Shown here: positions 37,123-47,754 of the stretch, in pieces
Layout: each line of letters opens with the position of its first letter
How positions within the stretch are numbered: position 1 is the first letter of the stretch
Origin: Oscheius sp. JU75
Taxonomy: Eukaryota > Nematoda > Chromadorea > Rhabditida > Rhabditidae
Assembly (NCBI GenBank): GCA_037178855.1
Contig: JASJZC010000005.1
Span: 9,548,001 to 9,612,000, forward strand
Direction: 5' to 3'
DNA length: 64,000 nucleotides
The notes under the pieces: generated by a model
Seen by the model: the letters and a program-made list of their open reading frames with translations, nothing else
What the model was told of the DNA's origin: nothing
The model's database searches: none
Translations under genes and position numbers: made by a program

Positions 37123-38296
37123 ATGAAAATTATGGAAAATCCGACGACCCTGTTTATTTTCGACATTTTCGGCTGTATCATGCTGTCTGTCAATTTATTT
37201 CTGGGCTATGTCATTTGGAGACATTCGCCGAAAACGATGGCAAATTTCAAATACTACATGCTGAAGATGACTGTGAGTTCTATTGGGACCGGGTAACTAT
37301 ATTAAAAAAAACTTTAGCTTACCGACTTTATGTTCACGTTCTGCCTTGTGCATCTGTACAAACCAAATCTTGTTTTCCCGATACCCGGTGCGGTGGTTAC
37401 CGGACTCTTGAAGCATTTCGGCCATCCAGGGACACTCACAGCTGTAAGTACATCTCAAAACTCCTCACAAAGTTCTAGCACATCTCTTCAATTACTTTTG
37501 GTGCACTCACAATTCTCTCGGTTAATGACTGCTGCATGTATCGGGTGTTCGTATTCTACAAATTAGACGACTGGGTAGAAAAGTGGACAGGTGGATGGTG
37601 GTCTTGGTTAAAAACTCACAAACCATGTTATGTTCAGGGGCGTGCGGTATGTAACAGTGGTTTCGTTTGGAATGACTTTGGTTCTCGGTGGAGTCAATAC
37701 TCTATATTGTATGAACTATGAGGTCTTTGTATCTGTCCCACTTCATTTATCCAATTCAGGAGCTGCAACAATTCGCCATAGCCTTTAAGCTCACAATTCC
37801 CTTCCGAAAAGGTGTTCCCTTTGTTGCATTTGATCATCGCCGTGTATTTATTCTACTATCTGGAACTGTTGTGAGCTTCTTCCTAATTAGTGGAACCACA
37901 TTTCAAATCCTTTCTTCGTATCTTGTCCATAAGAAAATCAACGAGGCTCGATCAAGCATGACATCTAGCACTTTTAGCGTCCAACGCAGCTTGACGTTTA
38001 TTCTGCTAGCCCAAATATTGATTCCTGCTATTGCCATGACGATTCCGATCTCGCTCTATCTGTTGGCACTTTGGCTGACTCTCGACGAGGTCACTAACTC
38101 GACTGCTCTGGAATGGGCGGCTGTCCTGACAGTCGGAGGCTACCCTCTGGCCAACGCTCTCTTCTGCCTGCTCTGCATGAAGCCTTACAGATTATTCGTG
38201 AAAAAGCTGATCTGGAAGACGTTTTGCTGCAAAGAATTGGACACATCTGCCACATCGGTGGTCCCAAGCTCATCGTCAAACTTGGGGACGCAATAG
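37123..38296 (+). CDS. 7TM chemoreceptor, Str-superfamily clade
   Basis: Five exons: 37123-37272, 37318-37443, 37479-37582, 37638-37722 and 37760-38296, 333 aa. It carries the clade motifs seen in the receptor at 33583: SPKTMANFKYYMLKMT, PNLVFPIPGAVVTGLLKHFG, SVNDCCMYRVFVFYKLDD, FSVQRSLTFILLAQ, ILIPAIAMTIP and GGYPLANALFCLLCMKPYR. The exon 3 donor (AAAA/GTGGAC) was chosen because it keeps both the frame and alignment. It is transcribed away from the paralogue at 33583-35522, with the unassigned gene at 35937-36690 between them. Confidence 0.85.
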
Positions 38297-38424
38297 TCTT
38301 AAAAAAAAGTGCTCGGGAGAGAATAAACACGCACAATACTGTTTGGTACAACCGAAATGCTGAATTTACACTTTCGGAACTCATGTTTCTAGTAACCTAC
38401 TCGTCACAAAGGTAAAGAAGCAAA

Positions 38425-38615
38425 ATCTGCCCCTCTATCTATTTCTGTCTCTGTAACCCTGTCTCTCTCACGCGGCCTCTATGCCCCTCTGTTTCTGTCT
38501 CCCTATGCTTCTCTGTTTCTCTACCTCACTGTCCCTATGTTTCTGTCTTTCGATCTCCCTGTCTCCCTGTCCCTCTGTCTGTATCTCTCAGTCTCTCCGT
38601 CTTACTGTCTCTACC
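38425..38615. repeat. CTCTGTCT simple repeat
   Basis: An imperfect pyrimidine tract of CTCTGTTTCTGTCTC units directly downstream of the receptor stop; complement of the CAGAGA tracts elsewhere. Confidence 0.75.
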
Positions 38616-38629
38616 CGTGAGCAACAGAA

Positions 38630-38755
38630 TTCGTCGTCATCTTTCTGAGTTATTGCCCCCACTCAATTAGTTGGTAACATAATGTACAGCTTTTTGCTTT
38701 GCTTTTGTTTCGTGGCAAGCAAAAGACAAACAAACAAAGAAACAGTCAACCACGG
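38630..38755 (-). repeat. Dispersed repeat, inverted copy upstream of the BPI pair
   Basis: The reverse complement (TTTCTTTGTTTGTTTGTC ... CACGAAACAAAAGCAAAGC ... AAAGCTGTACATTATG) matches 45420-45545 over about 120 bp. The two copies, in opposite orientation, bracket the block with the two BPI genes. Confidence 0.65.
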
Positions 38756-38967
38756 ACACCGCGCTTTCATAGTTCAGATGCGACACCACAGGTTCCTCGA
38801 TAAAGGTTTTTGTACCATCTCAATCTCTTTAGACTTGGACATTCAAGCCATGACTCAAAGAACAAAGCGGTTAGAAAACGAAAAACTGCTCTATTGCCAC
38901 GAGCTGTCAATAAGATAAAGAACGCAGCCTGTTGTCTTTGCTATTTAACTGATAGGCAGCCTCAGTC

Positions 38968-41316
38968 ATGCTGATTTTTTATGCGGCAGCTGCTTTTTTG
39001 ATTGGATCTAGTTTGGCTTCCTCTTTATCAGCAAGAAGACGAGGACGGACTAAATCTTTTCACAGAGATTGGTAGAGAAGTTGTAGGTCTTTTTGTCGGC
39101 GTTCTCTCAGATAACAATTGCTCCCATCTTGAATAGATTTCAGGCCGAAAAGGCCATTCGAACATGGAAAGTAGACTACAAAATTGGTGGGAACCATGTA
39201 AGAAACTGCGATTGGCGCACCGTCCAACTACCAAAGTAGAATCGCGCTTAGGAAAAAAAATACTTCCCGACGTTTCAGGGTCAGTACTTCAGTTTCCAAT
39301 GGGATGTTTAACGTGACTACCCAAGGCGGTATGATCACAACTCGCTGTCACATAGTCATCAAAATTCCGCTGGTATTACAAGAATAATATTTTTTTAATA
39401 TAGTTCTCAATAGGGTAAGATTGGTGGAGATGTAGAGCTCTTATTGGGCGGCTTAAATACCGCTATCAGTTTGCGAGCGAACAACATAACAGGAGAGGCC
39501 GAAGTCGCGTCATGTAAAGCAGTTCTCGGTGCCCTGGACGTTCAGTTAGTGGTCAACGGAGGGAAGGGGGGTCAATTTACGCCACGTTTCTGGAAATGGT
39601 TATTTTACCCCGCGGGGGTAGAGCGACCAGGTAAAGTCATCTTTTTCGACCATAAAATTTCCACAAACCGGTCGTAGTGCAGAATCAGAGGTCTTAAAAA
39701 GATTCGGAGATCCTAGAAGAATAGTCTTTTTCCCCGCGGGGGTAAATAGACGAATTCAAGGAACGCAGGGGTAAAGTTAACCACCCGTCTAAGGATTATT
39801 GTTAACAGAGTGTCTCAGGCGTGTTCATGGTGGAATTGCAATTACATCGCCAAACAGTTATTCGCTGGAGAAGTGGGAAGGGCTTTTCGACGGGCCTTCA
39901 ATGACAGAGTGAGTTTTTGAAGCATGATACGTATTAAAGCACAAAAAAGGACCCCTGTCACTAAAAATCATCTTTACATCTTTTTTTTCACTTTCTAGGC
40001 CTGCAAAGTTACTGCTCAAAAGATCAGCATCTTTAATAGCTGGCTCTTCCCTGTCACCAAAGATCGCCAGAAAATTTACACTGTTGAATACGGTGCATTG
40101 AAGATAAAACCCGCTCAGTGAGTGTTTCGGTCCTCCTCTTTTATCTTGCTGGTCTGTAGAAAAGCTCTGGAAGTGACAGCTGATATTGCTTTCCATTACG
40201 GAAAGGGACAAACATGCAAGGCGGATTTCGAATCAAAGATGGGTAGAGGCTGCTGGGAAACTGTACAGACGAACCTTTTCAGTCAGTTCCGACTCGAAAA
40301 TGCTGTCGGTTGGTTTCTCAGAGCCCGTGGCACAATGTCTACTGAAGGCTTCTCATGAATCCAAAAGTCTCTGGTACCATGTCAACTCAACAGATCCAGA
40401 AGTTAAAGACTACCTCAACAAGACTGTCGACATAACGATATTCACTTCGAAGTCTCCAGAAATTAGTGTCGTCACGGGCGTTGTAAGGTGAGTGATGTTG
40501 AGAATTTTCCCTTTTACTCGACGCTCTGATTACGCCTTCATGCCGGCGAGGTAACGTCTCGCTTTTTATGTAACTTGCTGCAACCGACAGAGTTCTGTTC
40601 TGACAGAGATGTACTACAACTTTGTAAAACGGCTTTCAGAATTGCGACCTGCTTGACCGTCAACGTCACTATCAACAGTACACTTCTTTTACAAATCAGT
40701 TAGTCTCCTTTTCCACTTAAACTACCAACCAATTTTCAGACTACAACGTTGTACTGCAGCTACAGAAGCCTCATGTAACAAATAACTACTTCTACGTGCT
40801 TCCGACTTTCAACTACGAGAATATAACGGTCATCAATTCAATTGTCGGATACCCTGGTATCGCGTTAGTCCATGTTTTGAAAACGAACTTACTTTATTTT
40901 TACAGGAAGCGCACTCTATTTGCATTTGCTTTGACATGGGCACTAAACAGCGCAGGTTACAAAATTTGGACCGACGGATACAACGTTTCGGATTATCGAT
41001 ATGGGATCTGGCACTTGGGAGGTTTTACCTGTTATATTTGTTGCCTCTGATGGTTTAAGATGCTACGGAAATAAACCTGCTAAAGAGATACGCTTCCGTT
41101 GGATTGGAATTCTCAAACACGACAAGTCTCACCGAAAAGTGGTTGCACTCACCAGGACAAATTCCTAATTATCTCATCTTTGTGGTTACGATATTGTCCC
41201 TGGTTCTGGCTCTGATGTTCCTTCTGCTGCTTGTTGTAGGAAGAAAACTGTACGACGCAATGTTTAAGCGGGAGGACACAGCTCCGCTGATCGAACCAAA
41301 TGATGAGAACCAATAA
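38968..41316 (+). CDS. Membrane-anchored BPI/LBP-type lipid-binding protein, copy 1
   Basis: A multi-exon gene. Recognisable in order: an amphipathic start (DGLNLFTEIGREVV), AEKAIRTW, VSTSVSNGMFNVTTQGGMIT, ELLLGGLNTAISLRANN followed by EVASCKAVLGALDVQLV (matching the conserved Cys/ADVEV strand of the BPI N-terminal barrel), ACKVTAQKISIFNSWLFP, a C-terminal barrel (FKNN/FNYEN..., YKIWTDGYNVSDYRYGIWH), and a final TM helix (YLIFVVTILSLVLALMFLLL) with a short cytosolic tail to the stop at 41316. The family binds lipids such as lipopolysaccharide. The 5' end is unsure: the signal-peptide frame from ATG 38968 and the frame of the next conserved segment differ by one base, so the start may be broken or use another exon. 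Confidence 0.7.
39609..39745. repeat. Pair of CCCCGCGGGGG palindromes
   Basis: TTTTACCCCGCGGGGGTAG near 39604-39622 and TTTTTCCCCGCGGGGGTAA near 39725-39743, about 120 bp apart within a BPI-gene intron. Confidence 0.6.
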
Positions 41317-41450
41317 TAAAACTTTGATATTAAACCTGGCTTGTTTTCAATTTTTTGCAAAAAGACAAAACGGCATGCTTATCTCGAGCGAAAGCTTGTT
41401 AATCACATCGGCCAGAAAGATAAAGAAGAAGAGATTCCAAATGGGACTAG

Positions 41451-41584
41451 GGGTCAAACTATGTATTACTCATAACAAAACGACGCCATGGGCTTGTGAA
41501 TGATGTGCAAATTGTCATCATTGATGAAATTGAAGATCTTCCCGGAGAAGCAATCATTCTTCCCAAAGTTGCAAATGATATGTG
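41451..41584 (+). CDS. Possible orphan exon
   Basis: After an acceptor-like GGGACTAG an open frame reads SNYVLLITKRRHGLVNDVQ then IVIIDEIEDLPGEAIILPKV to a TGA. Composition is protein-like, but there is no certain upstream exon or family. Confidence 0.3.
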
Positions 41585-41848
41585 ATAAACATTTTTTTTC
41601 CATTTTGTCAAGTGTTTAGAGTTGCATCTGAAAAGCTCTTTTAAGTAGAGAAAAATGATTTTTTTTAAATATAATAGGGTCTATTCTGGATGTTCTTCTG
41701 CTTTGTACCTGTTAGTTTCCCGTTTAATTTCTTCTTCCCACTCCTGATCAGTAGTTTTGTTACCCCGCTTTTGTTCTATTCCATCTTCTCTTCCCGCACA
41801 CTTTGACTTGCTTATGGCTATATTTTGTTTTAAGTGATATCTCAAACC

Positions 41849-42363
41849 ATGGCAGTCCATACAGCCATTGGAATAGATCTGGGGACGAGCTACATTAGAG
41901 TAGCAGTTTTTAAAAACGAACAAGTAGTATTTTTAACTGATGAAACTGGTACAGAAACGCTAATATTGTCTCGAAAGTATCATTTTTCAGGTCGCAGCAA
42001 CATAATACCTTCATATGTGGCATTCACCGAACGTTTTAGACATGTTGGAGAGTCGGCAAAAAAACTGGCGGAAATGAATGTGCAGAACACAGTGTATGGT
42101 ACGCTTCTAATCCATCTCAATGCATTTTAACAGGTATACGACGATTGATTGGTCAAAAATACAGTGTCAATCCTGGTCACATCGTAATGGGCGGCTGTGA
42201 GCACTCTCTATGTTTGAGTTGTACGTCTGGCAATCCAGCCACCGATTGTCCAGAATGTCGTCATGCTAACAGTTTTGGCTCTGGTCAATGTACAAGAAAC
42301 TTTCTCGCCGAACAGATGGCCGAGTTGATCAATGCCCACAACCGCACAATCGAAGGAAATTAA
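41849..42363 (+). CDS. Hsp70 N-terminus fused to a partial RING finger
   Basis: Three exons: 41849-41948, 41991-42098 and 42134-42363, open and in phase, 145 aa. Exons 1-2 are the first two exons of an Hsp70 gene ([45 protein letters not shown]), with sizes 100 and 108 close to the Hsp70 genes here. Exon 3 starts as Hsp70 exon 3 (RRLIGQKY) then switches to a RING-type zinc-binding half: C-E-H-x2-C-x2-C-x8-CPEC (GGCEHSLCLSCTSG, DCPECRHAN) plus a helical tail (NFLAEQMAELINAHNR). The first RING Cys pair is missing. The Hsp70 part is too small to bind ATP. Either a new chimeric gene or a fusion relic. Confidence 0.75.
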
Positions 42364-42599
42364 GCGAACATCCCTGTTTAAAGGACGTTCTCCAGCAGCC
42401 TTTCTCTTCTTCAACCTTTATTATTGTGTAAACTCTCCTAATTGACATAGTAGTGAGTCAAATGTTGTCCCACGTTAAATTGTGCGAGTTCTCCAATGTA
42501 AAAACTTCTCGTTTTCCCATCATTCTAGGTTTTAGTTGATTTCTTTGAAAACATAATGTTTTGCATTATTTGTCCTTGTCAATCCTCGCTTTGAACCAG

Positions 42600-42860
42600 G
42601 GACGACAGATGATATTCTTGATTTTGTAGCCATGATTTTTGTGATCATACAATAACAAATACGTCTGTTCGACTCGTCCGTGACGCTCCATCCTACAAAG
42701 GTCTTCAGTACCTTCGTCCTTCTCGTGGTTCATCTTTTCGCAGTCTGAAAGGCCCTCCCGCAACAATGGGAAAAATCAAGCTATTTTTGATGAAAATGGA
42801 CGTGTCTGACTTTCTTTTCTTTTTACTGCTAGACTTTTTACATGCATTTAAAAAATGATG
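42600..42860 (+). pseudogene. Receptor pseudogene, 5' part
   Basis: About 260 bp align with the first exon and upstream region of the receptor at 46481-47611 (TCTTGATTTT ... CGTCTGTTCGACTC ... CAACAATGGGAAA ... GATGAAAATGG). The start codon is changed (ATACG where ATGCG is expected) and an in-frame TGA follows within 30 codons. The copy ends after TM2. Confidence 0.75.
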
Positions 42861-43033
42861 TACCATTTTTCTAAGTTTCTTGTTTTGTTGTGATAAAAAA
42901 AATTCGAGAATTCCAGTGTTTCACTCCGTATTGCAGAGATCGAGTGAACGATGAGTAAACCTTGCTATTGTGGATCACTCGAAGGTGTCAATAATAAAAA
43001 GATAAGGGGCACTTCATCCTCTGAAGAATTACA

Positions 43034-45328
43034 ATGTTCTTGCGCATACTCCTAGTCCTTTGTTTTGTTGACTGGGCAAAAGCTTTTTCTCTCACTGCCC
43101 GAATAAGTGAGGGCGGGCTAAAGCTGATCAGTACTATTGGCAGAGAAATTGTGAGTTACTCTCATAGCCTTTTTAAGCTTTTTAACTTTATCTGGTATTG
43201 AGAAAGTAGCAAAACTGAAACTTTCAGGCTGAAAATGCGATCCGAACCTCGAATCTCCACCTTGATTATGATCCATACCATTTGAGGGACTTTGACTGGC
43301 GTAGAATCGAACTCCCAAAGTGTGTTATAGTCCAAAAGGTTAAAAAATCTAAACTTTTCAGAACAAACATCTCCGTCACTGATGACATGCTGCATGTGAC
43401 TGCTGGGGGAGGCCTTATCACAGCACGCTGTCATGCTGTGGTAGCATATAAAGGAGTAAGAGTAACAATATCAAAAGATTGGAGTTTTGCAATTTGCAGT
43501 TAAAATTCGTCTCCTTCTCGAAAGCAGGAGATATAGAGTTCCTCTTGAGCGGACTTAATACCGCAGTTAGCCTAAGGGCTAACAACGAAACAGGAGAAGT
43601 CGAAGTTGCCTCGTGTCATGTGGAACTCGCTAAAGTGGAAATCCAGTTAGGCTTCTAACAAACGCTGCTAGAGAACATTTCAGGCGTGTTCACGGTGACG
43701 CGCTTAACCATCTCTTGAACATTCCTGCACTATCTAAATGGCTGGCCAGGTATCTTCGACAAAAGTTCAATGATCTTGTAAGTTGTTTTTCAAATTTGTC
43801 GAAATGATAACTTTTCTAGGCCTGCACCACTGCTGCTGAAAAGATCAGCATGTTTAATAGCTGGCTTTTCCCAGTCACAAAAGACCGTCACAAAATATTT
43901 ACCGTAGAATATGGAGCCCTGAAGATAAAACCAGCTGAGTGAGTGTTTATACGTTTTTGACTGTTCGATTTGCTATCAGTAATGCTCTGGCGGCAACAGC
44001 TGACATCACTTTCCATTATGGAAACGGACAGAAGTGTCAGGCAAACTTCAGTCAGAAAATGGGTAGAATTTCTATTTAATTCTTATACAAAGAACTTAGT
44101 CACTTCCGAGTTAAAAGTGTTAGCCGTGGGATTCGCTGAGCTCGTGGCACAGTGCCTATTGAAGGCCTCTCACGAATCTAAAAGCTTGTGGTATCGTGTA
44201 AATACAACAGACCCAGAAATTTCGAGCTACTTTCGAACAACGTATGTGTAATACAGCACTCAAAGTTTATGAACTCGTTCAGGTGCGCATTGCCCAAAGT
44301 TTGTATCGGACTAGCCTTGCCCGAAATGCCAGAGAAGTACCCAAACAAGACTGTGGACGTCATGATCTTCGCTTCGAAAGCTCCGGAAATCAACGTTATC
44401 TCGGGCGTTGTGAGGTTGGTGGCACTAAGAACTTGTTTTTCAAACATTGACGGTATTTTTTGTGACACAGCTTAAAACAAAAGAGAGTCGTTCTCGTACT
44501 TAATCGGAGCATCCATAGAGGGGTCAGTAACAGGCGCGCAGTTTTCCGTTTCATCTGATCGGCCCTACAATTTTGTAACAATGCTTTTTTAGCAAAAGTT
44601 TTTCACTTATATTCAAACTTTTCAGTATCGCTGCCTACACAACCTTCAATGTCACCATCAATTCGACCCTTGTCTGCCAAATCAGTAATATTGTATCGTT
44701 TCTAAGGTCATTCAAATTTAAGACTTTGACGTCGTGATAGACCTGCAGAAGCCATACTTCAAAAACAACCATTTTTACTTGCTTCCAACTGTCAACTACG
44801 TCAGTTTGAAGGTCGTTAACTCTATCGTTGGCTATCCCAACATTTGGTAAGTTTATAAGGTTTGCGTTAATTCAGTATTAGGATACGCTGGTTTCTCCTT
44901 GGAGGCTAAGCCTAAGATGGTTGCTGAACAACGAAGGATACAAATTTTGGCTTGATGGATACAATCTTACAAATTACCACCACGGTAGCTGGCATATCGG
45001 AGGTTTTGTAGTTTTTGGCCCTAACACTCTTGATTCAGATACCACGGAAATCAATCTGTTGAGAGGATACGTAGATTTTGGATTGGATTTCTCTAACGAG
45101 ACATTGGTAACCGAGAATTTGCACAAACCAACTGGGTATCTTCCCTACTGGCTGATGGCTTTACTTTTTTGCTTGAATATATTATCCCCAATACTTGCTT
45201 TTATTTTTCTCTTGTCATTGTTTTTCACTGGCGTTGTTTTCCTTTCTTGCTTGGCCCTTAGATGGTGGCACGCCGCACCAAACCAAGAGGAAATTGCATT
45301 GCTTGAACTGGACCGAAAAAACGAATAA
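43034..45328 (+). CDS. Membrane-anchored BPI/LBP-type lipid-binding protein, copy 2
   Basis: Tandem paralogue of the gene at 38968-41316. ATG 43034 gives a signal peptide (MFLRILLVLCFVDWAKAF) then ARISEGGLKLISTIGREI, the BPI opening helix. Conserved blocks follow: AENAIRTSNL, TNISVTDDMLHVTAGGGLI, EFLLSGLNTAVSLRANNE with EVASCHVELAKVEIQL, KFNDLACTTAAEKISMFNSW, VAQCLLKASHESKSLWYRV, VDVMIFASKAPEINVISGVV, FNVTINSTLVCQI, YKFWLDGYNLTNYHHGSWH, then a C-terminal TM (LMALLFCLNILSPILAFIF) and an acidic tail. About ten exons with short introns; I did not fix every junction. Likely a cell-surface lipid or microbial-lipid binding protein. Confidence 0.75.
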
Positions 45329-45393
45329 TAAACTATATGACCAGTCATGTTTTTTAATTTTGCCTGAAGCAGTACTGATGATTCCTGTCTATC

Positions 45394-45545
45394 ATCTAAC
45401 CTAAAGCACGATGGTATCTATGGTTGACTTTTTCTTTGTTTGTCTGAGTGTCTGTGGCCATGAAACAAAAGCAAAGCAAAAAGCTGTACATTGTGTTGAA
45501 AATTGTTGTAATTGAAATGGGCACTAACTCACAAAGATGACACCT
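45394..45545 (+). repeat. Dispersed repeat downstream of the BPI pair
   Basis: CTAAAGCACGATGGTATCTA ... GGCCATGAAACAAAAGCAAA ... AAGCTGTACATTGTG. Related copies: 38630-38755 (inverted), 49085-49160 and 53874-53945. The copies share a CTAAAGCACGATGG head and a GGCCACGAAAC core. Confidence 0.65.
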
Positions 45546-45800
45546 TTGACCAACTACTTTTTGACCTTGAAGGGCTTTTGAACTTTCAACTACTTTCTAC
45601 CACCCACGTTTTTCCAAATTCAAGAAATGACGTTTACATAAAAAAGCACGAATATAGAAGACCAGTAGCGGCGGCGCCAGACGGCTGAGCCGGCTAGTTT
45701 TGTTTAAAAGCAGCACGGGCGTGTCTCCCCGTACTGTCTCTGTGCGCCTTACAAGAAACTTTCGGTCACAGCGTTGCTCCGTTTGCTCTCAAACAACTCA

Positions 45801-46357
45801 CTAGGGAAGGGTTTTAGTTGGCCGCGGGATACCGAAACGAGGTAGATGCCATTCGAAAGGACAATGACGATGTTTCCCAGATTTTCAGCTGCGGAATGGA
45901 TGTCTGCTGTCCTCTGGAGCTTTTCCCGTTTCCAGATTTTGAGTTGAGTGTGCTCCCTTGGAGTTGGATATCCAACTTCTTTCAGCGCAGGTGACCAAGT
46001 GGTGCAGAGCCTATAGTCAATTTCCAACGTCCAGCGTCACCTAAATTTGAACGCTGATGGCACAGTATATGCGCGCGAAGAAAAAATTCCAAATTATTGA
46101 ACTTTCTCTATTTTCTCCATACTTTTTACAAATTCTGACCGTGTAACCGAATTCTAGACATGCATAAACCCACTTGACAACAAATTAAAGAGAAATATCT
46201 AAGAAAAGCGTTGAAAATGGGCAAAATATGTGAGCAGAGCCCATTTTCGGCTTCCACGCTTTTTCAGGCGTTTTTTTGGCAGATTTTCCTACAAAATTGC
46301 TGTCAAGTAGATTTTTTCGTTTCGGTATCCCGCGGCCAACTAAAGCCCTTCCCTAGT
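45801..46357. mobile_element. Foldback/MITE-like element with 40-bp inverted ends
   Basis: CTAGGGAAGGGTTTTAGTTG + GCCGCGGGATACCGAAACGA at 45801-45840 is repeated as its reverse complement at 46318-46357 with one mismatch. The 477 bp between contain no transposase. This fits a non-autonomous DNA element. Target-site duplication not evident by eye. Confidence 0.65.
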
Positions 46358-46480
46358 CAGAAGACCTTGGCATGCTCAAATAGTAGATCTTGTACAATTC
46401 AGTTTGATCCTTGCCATCATTTCGAAAGCAGGTGAAATTCTTGATTTTCAGTCGTGATTTCTGAGATCCTACATTAACAA

Positions 46481-47611
46481 ATGCGTCTGCTTGACTCACC
46501 CGTGAGGCTCTATTCTATAAATATCTTTAGTGCGTTCGTCCTTTTCGTAATTTTACTCTCGACAGTTTGTATCTGGAACGCCTCTAGCGCAACAATGGGA
46601 AAGTTCAAGCTATTTTTGATGAAAATGGCCGTGTCTGACATTCTTTTCACCTTACTGCTCGAATTTTTCTACATACCAAACTTGTTATTCCCAATTCCGG
46701 CTGCCGAAGTCTGTGGCCTGGGCAAGTTTTTCGGACAAACTGGTGCCAAAATTACTGTAGGTTTGGACAGACAAATATTATATTTTTTTTCCAGCACATC
46801 TCCACTGTTATGGCAGGAGCATCCTCATTGGTTTCTGTTCTCGACTGCTGCATTTTTCGTGCATTTCTTTTCTTCAAAATGGAAGCGAGTCTGGAGAGCT
46901 TCTCAGGAAGACGGTAAGGTTCTTATTTTCAGTTTTGATTCCAGGCGAGACGGTAGTTAGAATATCATGGTAAATATCTTCAGAGGAGTTTACTACGTCG
47001 TGGTTGGCCTTATCATTGAAACTATGTTCATTTCTCTTGTCTGCTGGGTAAATGCTATGACTGAGGTTGACCTCGTTGCTTATATGAAAAGACATAGCCT
47101 AAAACTAGATGGGTTTGATTTCAACACTCCATTCTACGGGTTGGACACTGACCGACACATAGTTCGAATCGCCGCAGCCATAGTTGGAATTTGGATATTT
47201 GGTGTGGAACTCGGAAGCATTTTACTGACATTCTTGGTTAGGAGAAAGATCAACGAGACCAAGTCTTCCATGTCGAGAGAGACACTTCGAATGCAGAGAA
47301 GTCTAAATAGGATCCTTCTGGCCCAAGCTGTGGTGCCTGGCATCGCAGTGTCTCTTCCAGTCTCCGTCCAAATAATAGGAGCTTGTTTGCCTGGAGACAC
47401 GTGGATTCAATCCATTTGGGTAATGTGGCCTTCTGAAATGATCGTGGCTTCTTATCCATTGGTCAATGCGATCTTCTGTATCTTGTTCATGAAGCCATAT
47501 AGAGCATATTGCAGAAAATTGATCAGCAAAGTTATTCCGTGTGTTCAGGAATACGCAGCCTCTTCAGTCGTAGCATCCATTGTCAATCCGAGTTCGATTT
47601 ACACTGGTTGA
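46481..47611 (+). CDS. 7TM chemoreceptor, Str-superfamily clade
   Basis: Three exons: 46481-46756, 46795-46913 and 46984-47611, 340 aa. Motifs: MRLLDSPVRLYSIN, SATMGKFKLFLMKMAVSD, PNLLFPIPAAEVCGLGKFFG, STVMAGASSLVSVLDCCIFR, SMSRETLRMQRSLNRILLAQ, VVPGIAVSLPV and SYPLVNAIFCILFMKPYRAY. It is the intact member of a local pair; the copy at 50142-51233 has frameshifts. The 60 bp upstream of the ATG (CAGGTGAAATTCTTGATTTT) are shared with the broken copies at 42600 and 50142, so the promoter was duplicated with the gene. Confidence 0.88.
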
Positions 47612-47754
47612 GAAATGAATCGTTTTCATTTCTAGCCAAAAGTCATTAACGAGCTTTCAAAGTGCCGCACAATTTGGATCACAACGATATGTAAATATTG
47701 TACAGTCTTCGATCTTCTATTTTCTTTTCTCAAAAACTGTTTCCGATCCCTCTC

